Assembly: GCA_044228625.1 (NCBI GenBank)
Contig: JBGAUM010000011.1
Span: 1-48,480, forward strand
DNA: 48,480 nt
Origin: UKL13-2 sp044228625
Lineage (GTDB): Bacteria > Pseudomonadota > Gammaproteobacteria > Burkholderiales > Usitatibacteraceae
Direction of reading: 5' to 3'
Shown here in pieces: positions 17,304 to 28,439 of the stretch. Position 1 is the first letter of the stretch. Each line of letters opens with the position of its first letter. The position numbers were made by a program, and so were the translations under genes. A model generated the notes under the pieces. It had not been told where the DNA came from and ran no database searches. It was given only the letters and a program-made list of their open reading frames with translations.

Positions 17304-17995
17304 CGGCACCCATTGAACCGATCATCGAGCTGAAAGGCGTCAAGAAGTCCTACGGGATCGGCACGCCCGTGGAAACCGAGGTGTTGCATGGCATAGACCT
17401 CGCGGTGGGGCGCGGAGAATTTGCGGCATTGATCGGGCCCTCCGGCTCCGGAAAGAGCACGCTCCTCAACATCATCGGCCTGCTGGAGCGCATGACCCGC
17501 GGGGAATATCGGCTGTTGGGTCAATCGGTCGGCGAACTCGACGATGCCGCGATCACCGCGCGACGCGGCGACACGCTGGGGTTTGTCTTCCAGTTCCATC
17601 ATTTGCTGCCTGCATTCAATGCCGCAGAAAATGTGATGTTGCCGTCGCTGGTCAAGAATGGACGTTTTACCGAGGCGGATCGCGAACGCGCCTTGTTCCT
17701 GCTCGATCGCGTTGGCCTCAAGGCGGCGGCAGAGAAGAAACCGGGCCAACTGTCCGGCGGCATGCAGCAGCGTGTGGCGATTGCCCGTGCGCTGGCCAGG
17801 GGATGTCCGTTGGTGCTGGCGGACGAGCCGACCGGAAACCTGGACACGCATAGCTCTGACGCCGCGTTTGCGCTAATGCGCGATTTCAATCGGGAGGATG
17901 GCGTTGCGTTTCTGATTGTCACCCATGATCCACGCTTGGCGGCACGCTGTGACCGCGTGATCGAATTGGTGGATGGCAAAGTCAAAGTCGCCTGA
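17300..17995 (+). CDS. ABC transporter ATP-binding subunit (LolD/MacB-type)
   Basis: This 231-residue ATPase carries a full motif set: Walker A GPSGSGKST, Q-loop FQFHHLL, signature LSGGMQQR, Walker B VLADEPTG, and the H-loop THD. The GTG at 17300, overlapping the permease stop (GTGA), is used because it gives the usual short N-terminus before the first strand ELKGVKKSYG. The ATPase powers the FtsX-type permease encoded just upstream. The 89-nt stretch after its stop holds the candidate promoter of the riboswitch leader. Confidence 0.94.
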   Translation: MTAPIEPIIELKGVKKSYGIGTPVETEVLHGIDLAVGRGEFAALIGPSGSGKSTLLNIIGLLERMTRGEYRLLGQSVGELDDAAITARRGDTLGFVFQFHHLLPAFNAAENVMLPSLVKNGRFTEADRERALFLLDRVGLKAAAEKKPGQLSGGMQQRVAIARALARGCPLVLADEPTGNLDTHSSDAAFALMRDFNREDGVAFLIVTHDPRLAARCDRVIELVDGKVKVA

Positions 17996-18075
17996 GCGGG
18001 CCGTCCCGACACAGTTTGTGACCCACGCCGCGAATGGCCGAGTTACCCTTGTGTGGCGGCGCGCGGGCGAAAGCG

Positions 18076-18081
18076 TAAAAT
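18076..18081 (+). promoter_or_regulatory. Candidate -10 element for the SAM-II leader transcript
   Basis: TAAAAT at 18076-18081 matches the sigma-70 -10 consensus at five of six positions. It would place the transcription start near 18088, just before the first aptamer stem. The -35 region is unclear (TTGTGT at 18049-18054 is 21 nt away), so the call rests mainly on the -10 and its position. Confidence 0.4.
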
Positions 18082-18082
18082 A

Positions 18083-18165
18083 GCGCCTGCGCCGATTTGA
18101 CCCACCTGCCGGTGAGCTTGCGGGCGCTGGGACATTGGTTTGATCCCTAAATCCAGCTAAAGCGC
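18083..18165 (+). ncRNA. SAM-II riboswitch aptamer
   Basis: The stretch holds, in order, the conserved blocks of the SAM-II (metA-type) S-adenosylmethionine aptamer. Stem P1 is GCGCC (18089-18093) with GGCGC (18123-18127). Loop L1 begins GATTTGACC (18094-18102) and ends CTTGCG (18117-18122). L3 contains TAAAT (18148-18152) and AGCTAAA (18155-18161). AGCT at 18115-18118 can pair with AGCT at 18155-18158, which would form the pseudoknot. Two extra hairpins are inserted: CACC/GGTG (18103-18114) in L1 and GGGA/TCCC (18129-18147) in L3. SAM-II is known mainly from alphaproteobacterial methionine genes. Here it precedes a DUF885 gene and metH, a fitting target. It was recognised by eye. Confidence 0.85.
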
Positions 18166-18191
18166 GACAGACGTTTTCACGAAAACCTGTC
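18166..18191 (+). promoter_or_regulatory. Antiterminator stem of the SAM-II expression platform
   Basis: GACAG (18166-18170) pairs with CTGTC (18187-18191), and GTTTTC (18173-18178) with GAAAAC (18181-18186). This stem uses the left arm of the terminator that follows, so only one of the two can form. It starts right after the AGCTAAAGCGC end of the aptamer, so folding of the SAM-bound aptamer could block it and let the terminator form. Confidence 0.65.
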
Positions 18192-18214
18192 CAGCCTGCT
18201 GGGCGGGTTTTTTT
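18182..18214 (+). terminator. Intrinsic terminator under SAM-II control
   Basis: CCTGTCCAG (18186-18194) pairs with CTGGGCGGG (18199-18207) with two G-U pairs and a four-base loop, extended by AAAA/TTTT. Seven T follow the stem (18208-18214). The Shine-Dalgarno GGAG (18220-18223) of the next gene comes 5 nt later, so this is an attenuator within the leader and not the end of the upstream ABC operon. Confidence 0.85.
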
Positions 18215-18228
18215 CATTTGGAGCGTGT

Positions 18229-20031
18229 ATGAAGAAGTTGCTGGCCTCATTATTGATTTCTTTGTTTCCGATGGTGGTGTTGGCGGAGGCCAAGCGGCCC
18301 GCCAAGGCGCCGCTCGCAAAGTCAAACCCGGCTGCGCGTTTCCATGACATTGCCGAACGCTATTTTCAGGACGGCTTGACACTGAACCCCCTGAATGGAT
18401 CGCAAATCACCGGCGACGAGAAGTACGAGGACAAACTTGAGGTCAATATCTCACCGGACTACAAGGCCAAGGCCAAGGCCCTGCTGGTCTCCACGCAACG
18501 CGAGTTGAAAAGCGTCAACCGCGCGGCACTCAATGCTGCCGACCAGGTGAGCTACGATTTGCTGCAGGAAGAGATTCGCGATGGCCTCGAAGGCATGACC
18601 TTCCCGTCGGAACTGTTGCCCGTTGACCAGTTCGGCGGACTGCCGGTGTACGTGGCGCAGTTCGGCAGTGGCCAGCAGATCCAGCCGCTGAAGACTGTCA
18701 AGAATTACCAGAATTACCTGAAGCGACTTGAGGTGCTGCCGCAGTGGGCCTTGCAGGCGGAAGCCAACATGCGTGAAGGCATCAAGCGTGGCATCGTGCA
18801 GCCCAAGGCGTTGATCGTCAGCGGGTTGCCAGCGTTCAAGGCACTGGGTGAGAAGGAGATCGAAAAGAGCCCATTCTGGGCCGCGATCAAAGTCATGCCG
18901 GCTTCGTTCTCGCAGGCGGAAAAAGACGCCGTCACCGCGGCGTATCGCGAGGCGATTGAAAAACGATTGCAGCCCGCCCTGTCCAAGTTCGCCGAATTTG
19001 TCGAGAGGGACTATCTGCCCGCCTGCACCGACAAATCCGGTCGCGATGCACTTCCGGGGGGCAAGGAGTGGTATGCGTACTCGGTCCGCCACTACACGAC
19101 CACCCAAATGACCCCGGAACAAATCCATGCGCTGGGACTGAAGGAGGTTGCGCGCATTCGCAGCGAAATGGCCAAGATCCAGGCGCACTACAAGCACAAC
19201 GGCACGCTGACCGAATTCCTCAAGTGGGCCGACAGCGACGCGCAGTTCCGGCCCTTCAAGTCCGAGAAGGAGATCCTTGACGCCTATGCGGCGCTCAACG
19301 AAACGATCAAGTCCAAGTTGCCGGACTACTTCGGCCGCGCCCCCAAGGCACCGCTGGAAATCAGGCCCGAACCGGAACTGACCCGGGCAACGGCGTCGGA
19401 TCATTACTCATCGCCGGCCACCGACGGTTCGCGCCCTGGGGTGTTCTACGCCGTGATCATGGACCCGACCAAATACAACACTACCGGCATGGCGACCCTG
19501 TTCATCCACGAAGGGCAGCCCGGGCACCATTACCACATCGCGCTTCAACAAGAGTTGCCGTTGCCGAGCTTTCGCAAGCATGGGTGGTTCACCGCGTATG
19601 GTGAAGGCTGGGCGCTGTATGCGGAAACACTGGGACACGAGATCGGCTTTTACAAGCAGCCGCACTACTACCTAGGCCACTTGAACGACGAGTTGCTGCG
19701 CGCGGTGCGCCTGGTGACCGACACGGGACTGCACCACAAGGGTTGGACGCGCGAACAGACAATCCAGTACATGATGGAAGTGCAGGGCTATTCGGAACAC
19801 GAATCCAAGCGCGCCACGGAACGCTACATGGCCTGGCCGGGCCAGGCGCTTGCGTACAAGATCGGCTCGCTCAAGATCCAGGAGTTGCGCGAGCGGGCCA
19901 CCAAGAAGCTGGGCAAGAAATTCTCGCTGCGCGATTTCCACGATCTGGTGCTGTTCGACGGGGCGTTGCCGTTGACCGTGCTGGAGAAGAAGGTGGACGC
20001 ATGGATTGCGCGGAAGTTGATAGGGAAATGA
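18229..20031 (+). CDS. DUF885 family putative zinc metallopeptidase, exported
   Basis: The 600-residue protein starts with a signal peptide (MKKLLASLLISLFPMVVLA, cleavage near AEA). The rest matches DUF885, a family with a gluzincin-like fold. A probable metal site is H427-E-x4-H433-H434 in FIHEGQPGHHYH, with a further glutamate about 30 residues on in YGEGWALYAE. The C-terminal third has YSEHESKRATERYMAWPGQALAYKIG, also typical. GGAG lies 5 nt before the ATG. The gene follows the SAM-II attenuator and precedes metH by 39 nt, so it is predicted to be repressed when SAM is plentiful. A role in releasing methionine from periplasmic peptides is possible but is my inference from context. Peptidase activity is not proven from sequence. 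Confidence 0.88.
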   Translation: MKKLLASLLISLFPMVVLAEAKRPAKAPLAKSNPAARFHDIAERYFQDGLTLNPLNGSQITGDEKYEDKLEVNISPDYKAKAKALLVSTQRELKSVNRAALNAADQVSYDLLQEEIRDGLEGMTFPSELLPVDQFGGLPVYVAQFGSGQQIQPLKTVKNYQNYLKRLEVLPQWALQAEANMREGIKRGIVQPKALIVSGLPAFKALGEKEIEKSPFWAAIKVMPASFSQAEKDAVTAAYREAIEKRLQPALSKFAEFVERDYLPACTDKSGRDALPGGKEWYAYSVRHYTTTQMTPEQIHALGLKEVARIRSEMAKIQAHYKHNGTLTEFLKWADSDAQFRPFKSEKEILDAYAALNETIKSKLPDYFGRAPKAPLEIRPEPELTRATASDHYSSPATDGSRPGVFYAVIMDPTKYNTTGMATLFIHEGQPGHHYHIALQQELPLPSFRKHGWFTAYGEGWALYAETLGHEIGFYKQPHYYLGHLNDELLRAVRLVTDTGLHHKGWTREQTIQYMMEVQGYSEHESKRATERYMAWPGQALAYKIGSLKIQELRERATKKLGKKFSLRDFHDLVLFDGALPLTVLEKKVDAWIARKLIGK

Positions 20032-20070
20032 CGCAGGTGCTCACCACATAACGATTCAAAAGTTTCTGCC

Positions 20071-23787
<3,717 letters not shown>

Positions 23788-23811
23788 CCCCTTTTTCTGC
23801 CCCTGTTATAA

Positions 23812-24018
23812 ATGAAGAACATTTTGATAAGCGTGGCCCTGATCATTGCCGCTGCGGTGCCCGGCGCGTATCTGGCGTGGCTGGCACTTGCCGCATTGGG
23901 TTTGAGCGGCGTAGTGCTGGCGATTGGCAGTGCCATCCTGGCGATGCTGTTGGCCACGGCCTTGTTTGCGGCGTTTTCTTCCGCGTTGCGCGCGCTGGGC
24001 TGGTCGGCGTCGAAATAG
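23812..24018 (+). CDS. Small hydrophobic membrane protein
   Basis: The 68-residue product is almost wholly hydrophobic. It has two predicted helices (about 4-28 and 33-60) and a short basic tail ending SASK. It starts with ATG 24 nt after metH on the same strand, so it may be the last gene of that transcript. It faces the lipoprotein gene, which ends 14 nt away. No family is recognised. Being short and of low complexity, it could be a chance reading frame, though the start spacing and composition favour a real gene. Confidence 0.55.
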   Translation: MKNILISVALIIAAAVPGAYLAWLALAALGLSGVVLAIGSAILAMLLATALFAAFSSALRALGWSASK

Positions 24019-24032
24019 ACCCGCCCGGGTGA

Positions 24033-24638
24033 TTACTTTGGCTGCAGGAACTCCGACCGGCAGCGCGTGACGGTACCGGTCACCGTGCATTCGGTGCGCC
24101 AGAAAGCGTCTCCGCACCCTTCCAGCTGGTAACGGCTATCCCCCAGACGCTTGAACTTGTGGCACAGGTAGAAATTACCGTGCGGCGGGGCGGCGGTGAA
24201 CAGTCCGTTGACCTTGCGGCGAACGCAGTCATCGACCCAACCGGGCTGTGACGTCATGGCGCGCTCCACTTCGCCAAGTGCGCTGAGCCGAAACACCATA
24301 TGGGTTTCCTCGATTTGCGGAAAGATTGCGGTGACGCACTCGCGAATCGCCTTTTCCGCAGGCCAGTTTTGGACCGCGATCGAATTTGCGGTCTTGGGAC
24401 GCTCGACAGTCCACAGCCGATCCGGCGCCGAATGCCTTAGATATGCCACCGTGGATTCGCGCGAAGTCTGCCGCTCGGCCCGTTCCCACGCGCCATCGAA
24501 ATCGGTTTCCTGGCTGAGCAATGCCCGAGCGATGGTGTTCGCCGGGTGGTAACGGCCGGTCGTGCATCCGCTGCCAACACAAAGGACCACCAGGACTGCC
24601 CAAGCGGCTCTCCAGCGAATGCGGATTTTCATCAGCAT
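24033..24638 (-). CDS. Putative lipoprotein of unknown function
   Basis: The 201-residue product begins with a lipoprotein signal: basic MLMKIRIRWR, a hydrophobic run, and the lipobox VGSGC. The mature part has four or more cysteines towards the C-terminus (DDCVRRK, LCHKFK, EGCGDAFW, TECTVTGTVTRC), suggesting disulfides. GGGG lies 8 nt before the ATG at 24638; a second in-frame ATG lies 6 nt later. The gene starts one base past the stop of the YdjM-like gene, so they are probably co-translated. I do not recognise the family. Confidence 0.72.
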   Translation of the reverse strand: MLMKIRIRWRAAWAVLVVLCVGSGCTTGRYHPANTIARALLSQETDFDGAWERAERQTSRESTVAYLRHSAPDRLWTVERPKTANSIAVQNWPAEKAIRECVTAIFPQIEETHMVFRLSALGEVERAMTSQPGWVDDCVRRKVNGLFTAAPPHGNFYLCHKFKRLGDSRYQLEGCGDAFWRTECTVTGTVTRCRSEFLQPK

Positions 24639-24639
24639 G

Positions 24640-25188
24640 TCATTGCCCCGCAGAAAGGCTTTGCCCATGGCGAAGTCGCAGTTGCCAGACTGCGATCGCC
24701 ACGCTCAGGATCGGCAACCAAACCCACACCAGTTCCGATTTCAACACGCGGACGCCAGCCTCGCCGAGAAATTGCGCAATGCTCAGGGGCGACACTTCGA
24801 TCACCCGCCATGGACCCACAAGACGCGCCTCGGTCAACGGCCAGAACAAGGCCACGCCCATGCCGCCCGTGGTAAACATGTCGAGCAACGGGTGCGACAC
24901 TGCGGCAACAAACATGAACAACGCCGCGGCTCGCGGTTCGCTCTGCAACGAACGCGACGCCCAGAATGCACACAGTGCGAGGGCGGTGGCAAAGGCGATT
25001 GAATGCGAAAACCCACGGTGTCCAAAGGCGTCGTGATACGCGATGCCAAATCGCAATCCGATGACATCGAGGTCGGGAAGAATGGATGCCGCAACGCCCG
25101 CCACCAGCAAGCGCGGGGAGACCAAGCGTGTACCACAGGCGAGCGCAATCCCGAGAGGTACCGCAGGGTGGGTCAGGATCGACGGCAT
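24640..25188 (-). CDS. YdjM-like inner-membrane protein (DUF457, metal-dependent hydrolase family)
   Basis: The 182-residue protein has four to five membrane helices. Its polar residues are those conserved in the YdjM/DUF457 family: an N-terminal THPAVPLG, then ILPDLDVIG, HRGFSHSI and SHPLLDMFTTGG. These His and Asp residues are the basis for the family's label as metal-dependent hydrolases, although no substrate is established. The ATG at 25188 fits the family N-terminus. It lies 100 nt downstream of deoD and next to a lipoprotein gene on the same strand. The 100-nt gap has no clear feature. Confidence 0.85.
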   Translation of the reverse strand: MPSILTHPAVPLGIALACGTRLVSPRLLVAGVAASILPDLDVIGLRFGIAYHDAFGHRGFSHSIAFATALALCAFWASRSLQSEPRAAALFMFVAAVSHPLLDMFTTGGMGVALFWPLTEARLVGPWRVIEVSPLSIAQFLGEAGVRVLKSELVWVWLPILSVAIAVWQLRLRHGQSLSAGQ

Positions 25189-25288
25189 GCGTGTTTGGGA
25201 TTAAACCCAAGAACCGGCGCGGCACTCAGGCCCAAAATGCCGCAAACGCCGCGTCCCTGCTGGGTTTGGTGCCTTGGACACGCGCCCG

Positions 25289-25999
25289 TCAAATGCGCAC
25301 CGCCGTTTCGAGCGCGATGTCGATCATGCTGCCAAAACTGGTTTGCCGGGCCTCTGCACTCAGGTGCTGATGGGTGCGAATCTGGTCCGACACGGTCAGC
25401 AGCGTGAGCGCTCGCGCGCCGTATTCGGCCGCCAGTCCGTAGAGCCCGGCTGATTCCATTTCCACCGCGAGGACGTTCATGTTCTCCAGCTTGTCAAACA
25501 GTTCCGGCTGCGGCGTGTAGAACAGATCAGCCGAGAACACGTTGCCGACGAACACCTTTTTTCCCTGTTCCTGCGCCACATTTGCGGCGGTGGACAGCAA
25601 GTGGTAGTCGGCGATGGCGGCGAAGTCGTGATCCATCAGGCGCATGCGGTTGACCTTGCTGTCGGTACATGCGCCCATTGCGATGAAGATGTCACCAAGC
25701 TGCACCGCGGTGCCCAACGCGCCACAGGACCCCACGCGCATGAGGTTCTTCACGCCGTAGTCCTTGATCAGTTCGGTGGCGTATATGCTCACGGAGGGAA
25801 TGCCCATGCCATGCGCCATCACCGACACGCGCTTGCCCTTGTAAGTGCCCGTGTAACCCCACATGTTGCGCACGGTGTTCACGCATTTTGCGTCAGTCAA
25901 ATAGGTCTTGGCGATGAACTCGGCGCGCAACGGGTCGCCGGGCATCAGGACGGTTTCGGCAAAGTCGCCGGGATGGGCATTGATGTGGGGAGTGGGCAT
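25289..25999 (-). CDS. deoD: Purine nucleoside phosphorylase, DeoD type
   Basis: DeoD splits purine (deoxy)nucleosides with phosphate into the base and (deoxy)ribose 1-phosphate. The 236-residue length matches the hexameric bacterial enzyme. Landmarks are MPGDPLRAEFIA with the phosphate-binding Arg, MGIPSVSIYATELI, the GSCGAL glycine loop, the purine/ribose-binding VEMESAGLY, and TVSDQIRTH with the catalytic Asp. It lies 27 nt after the kefC-like gene on the same strand. Other nucleoside-salvage genes are not nearby. Confidence 0.96.
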   Translation of the reverse strand: MPTPHINAHPGDFAETVLMPGDPLRAEFIAKTYLTDAKCVNTVRNMWGYTGTYKGKRVSVMAHGMGIPSVSIYATELIKDYGVKNLMRVGSCGALGTAVQLGDIFIAMGACTDSKVNRMRLMDHDFAAIADYHLLSTAANVAQEQGKKVFVGNVFSADLFYTPQPELFDKLENMNVLAVEMESAGLYGLAAEYGARALTLLTVSDQIRTHQHLSAEARQTSFGSMIDIALETAVRI

Positions 26000-26026
26000 G
26001 AAGGAAGGGCAAACAGGGTTGGGATG

Positions 26027-27868
26027 CTATTGTCGCTCAGTTGAATGGTCGCCAACGGTCGGAACGTCGGGCGCGGCACTCCACACCTTGCCGGAGTGCG
26101 CCCGTTCAAATTGCGCACGGTCCTTCGCAAACTGCGCCTCCAGTTCTTCCCGGCCGGCCTTGGCGGCCGACACCAGGCGCTCCTCGTCGGCAAACAGCGG
26201 CACCATCGCGTCGAGGTTCTTGATGTTGTGGCGGCGGAACAGGTTCGCCATCTCGGCGGCCCGGTACGGATCGTGGCCCAGTGCTTCAAGGGCGCGCCGC
26301 CCGGCGTTGAGCGCCGCCTCAAAGCTTTCGCGTTCCACAAGCGCCACGCCGCGCTGCTTGAGTTGCACATAGTGCGAGACATTGCGCGCACGCGCCACGA
26401 TTTTCAGGTTGGGAAAGTGTTCGCGCACCAGGTCGGTGAGTGCGAGGTTGTCCTCCACGTCGTCGATGGCGTTGACCAGGAGCCTGGCCTCCCGGGCACC
26501 GGCCGCCTCGATCAAATCAAGACGCGTTGCATCGCCATAGAACACTTTGTTGCCGAAGCGCCGCAGCATCTCGATCTGATCCGGGTCGTGATCCAGCACC
26601 ACTGTGCGCACGCCATTCGCCATCAACAATCGCCCGACGATCTGCCCGAATCGTCCGAAGCCGGCCACGATGACCGGTGCATCCTTTTCGTCGATGGCAT
26701 CGGCATCCTGCGATTTGCCTTGGGCGCATTCGGATCGTGCCATCCACGCATCGTGGGCGATGAGCAGGAGAGGTGTCGTGGCCATGGACAGCGCCACGAC
26801 GATGGTCAGCAAGCCCTCGGACTCGCGGTCCAGCACGCCGGCCATGCGCGCGGCGCCGAAAACCACAAAGGCGAATTCACCCCCCTGTGATATCAGCAGT
26901 GCAAACAGCAGGCGCTGCCGCGCGCTGACTCCCAGGATTCGCGCCACCAGCCACAAGGCGGCCACCTTCACCACTAGGTACGCCATCACCAGCGCGATCA
27001 CCTTCACCGGCGCATTGATGAGGAGCCCAAAGTCGATCGCCATGCCGACGGCAATGAAGAACAGACCCAACAGCAAACCCTTGAACGGCTCGATGTCGGT
27101 CTCCAGTGCATGGCGATACTCCGAACTGGCCAGCAACACCCCGGCCAGAAATGCACCGAGACCCATCGACAGCCCCGCGAGCACCATGAGTTCTGCAATG
27201 CCGATCACCAGCAATAACGCAAATGCAGTAAACACTTCGCGCAGGTCTGTGGCCGCAATCACACGCAACAGCGGGCGCGTGAGGTAGCGGCCAATGACGA
27301 TGACGGCGGCAATGGCACCGAAGGCCTTCCCTGCAGCGATCCAACCGGGCTCGCTGGATGCCGCTGCAGCGGTGCCGAGCAGGGGAACGATGGCCAGCAA
27401 CGGAATGGCCGCAATGTCCTGGAACAGCAGGATGGAAAACCCGGTCTGCCCGGTCGGCGTCGGCAGGAAATTTCGTTCATTCATGGTGGCCACGGCAATG
27501 GCCGTGGATGACAACGCCAACGCAAATCCGGCGACCAGCGCCGCCTTCCAGCCCCAGCCCATCGCGAGAATGGCCCCCATCAGCAATGCCCCGCAAACGG
27601 CGACCTGCAGAATACCGCCGCCAAATACGTCGCGTTTCATGGCGATGAGCCGTTTTGGCTCGAGTTCCAGCCCGATCACAAACAACATGAGCACGACGCC
27701 AAATTCGGCAAGGTGCTGGGCAGACTCGACATTCTTGATCAGTCCGAATCCCCAAGGTCCGATGATGGCGCCGGCGATGAGATAGCCCAACACGGAGCCC
27801 AGTCCCAGCCGCTTGGCGAGCGGAACGCAAAGAACGGCAGCCGTGAGATAGGCCAGGGCCTCGGTCAT
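26027..27868 (-). CDS. Glutathione-gated potassium/proton antiporter (KefB/KefC type)
   Basis: The 613-residue CPA2-family antiporter has about twelve N-terminal helices (1-385) including GLELEPKRLIAMKRDVFGGG and FSILLFQDIAAIPLLAI, the latter carrying the QD pair of the ion path. A cytosolic TrkA-N domain follows with VIVAGFGRFGQIVGRLL. The C-terminal tail is Glu/Arg-rich. In the family, glutathione keeps the channel closed and electrophile adducts open it. The ATG at 27868 overlaps the stop of the kefF-like gene (ATGA), which supports pairing with that ancillary flavoprotein. KefB and KefC are hard to separate here; the KefF partner favours KefC. Confidence 0.92.
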   Translation of the reverse strand: MTEALAYLTAAVLCVPLAKRLGLGSVLGYLIAGAIIGPWGFGLIKNVESAQHLAEFGVVLMLFVIGLELEPKRLIAMKRDVFGGGILQVAVCGALLMGAILAMGWGWKAALVAGFALALSSTAIAVATMNERNFLPTPTGQTGFSILLFQDIAAIPLLAIVPLLGTAAAASSEPGWIAAGKAFGAIAAVIVIGRYLTRPLLRVIAATDLREVFTAFALLLVIGIAELMVLAGLSMGLGAFLAGVLLASSEYRHALETDIEPFKGLLLGLFFIAVGMAIDFGLLINAPVKVIALVMAYLVVKVAALWLVARILGVSARQRLLFALLISQGGEFAFVVFGAARMAGVLDRESEGLLTIVVALSMATTPLLLIAHDAWMARSECAQGKSQDADAIDEKDAPVIVAGFGRFGQIVGRLLMANGVRTVVLDHDPDQIEMLRRFGNKVFYGDATRLDLIEAAGAREARLLVNAIDDVEDNLALTDLVREHFPNLKIVARARNVSHYVQLKQRGVALVERESFEAALNAGRRALEALGHDPYRAAEMANLFRRHNIKNLDAMVPLFADEERLVSAAKAGREELEAQFAKDRAQFERAHSGKVWSAAPDVPTVGDHSTERQ

Positions 27869-28401
27869 GGCGGGTCTTTGCGGGTCAGCGCCTCCAGCCT
27901 GGCGCTGAAGGCGTGGGCCGCCTTTTGCAATTCCGGATCGCTGACGGTATGGGCACCGTGAACGATGAACGGTTCCAGCCACTCCATGCCGCAGAACCTG
28001 GCCGTCATCTCGATCGGTGTATGGAATTCTGGAAAGGGCTTCTTGTGCAGGCCTTCCGAGGTGTAGGCCAATTCATCTCCCCCGGTGGTGGCGGCCCAAA
28101 GGCACTGTTTGCCGCGCAACGCGTTGCCGCCTTTTCCATACGCCCAGCCGCGCGCCAGCACGACATCGAACCAATGCTTGAGCAGACCCGGCACGCTGTA
28201 CCAGTAGATGGGGTGCAGCCAAACGATAACGTCGGCTGCCGAGAGGGCGGCCTGCTCGGCTGGCACATCGATATCGAACTGGGGGTAGAGATCGTAGAGC
28301 GATCGAACCGCCACCCCGGAAACGTCGCGGGCGACGGAAAGCAATGCGCGCCCTGCCCGCGAGTGCGACGGGTAAGGATGTGCATGAATCAGGAGGACCA
28401 T
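27865..28401 (-). CDS. kefF: KefF-like flavoprotein, NAD(P)H quinone oxidoreductase
   Basis: KefF binds the antiporter and raises its activity; it also reduces quinones. The 178-residue flavodoxin-fold protein shows LIHAHPYPSHSRA at the N-terminus, the FMN-contact WLHPIYWYSVPGLLKHWFD, and ATTGG. The stop overlaps the ATG of the antiporter gene, so the two are coupled. The S1/P1 nuclease gene begins 38 nt away in the opposite direction, so both promoters are packed in a short spacer. The Shine-Dalgarno is weak. Confidence 0.9.
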   Translation of the reverse strand: MVLLIHAHPYPSHSRAGRALLSVARDVSGVAVRSLYDLYPQFDIDVPAEQAALSAADVIVWLHPIYWYSVPGLLKHWFDVVLARGWAYGKGGNALRGKQCLWAATTGGDELAYTSEGLHKKPFPEFHTPIEMTARFCGMEWLEPFIVHGAHTVSDPELQKAAHAFSARLEALTRKDPP

Positions 28402-28439
28402 GGAGATAGAATCGCGGAATTCGGAGATTCGGTCAAATC

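Noticed and set aside
18000..18230. SAH or cobalamin riboswitch upstream of metH
   Set aside because: I see neither the B12 box nor the SAH aptamer core, while all SAM-II blocks are present in order.
24019..24030. ACCCG-CC-CGGGT palindrome between the two convergent genes after metH
   Set aside because: With a 2-nt centre and no T-tract it is too short to call a terminator.
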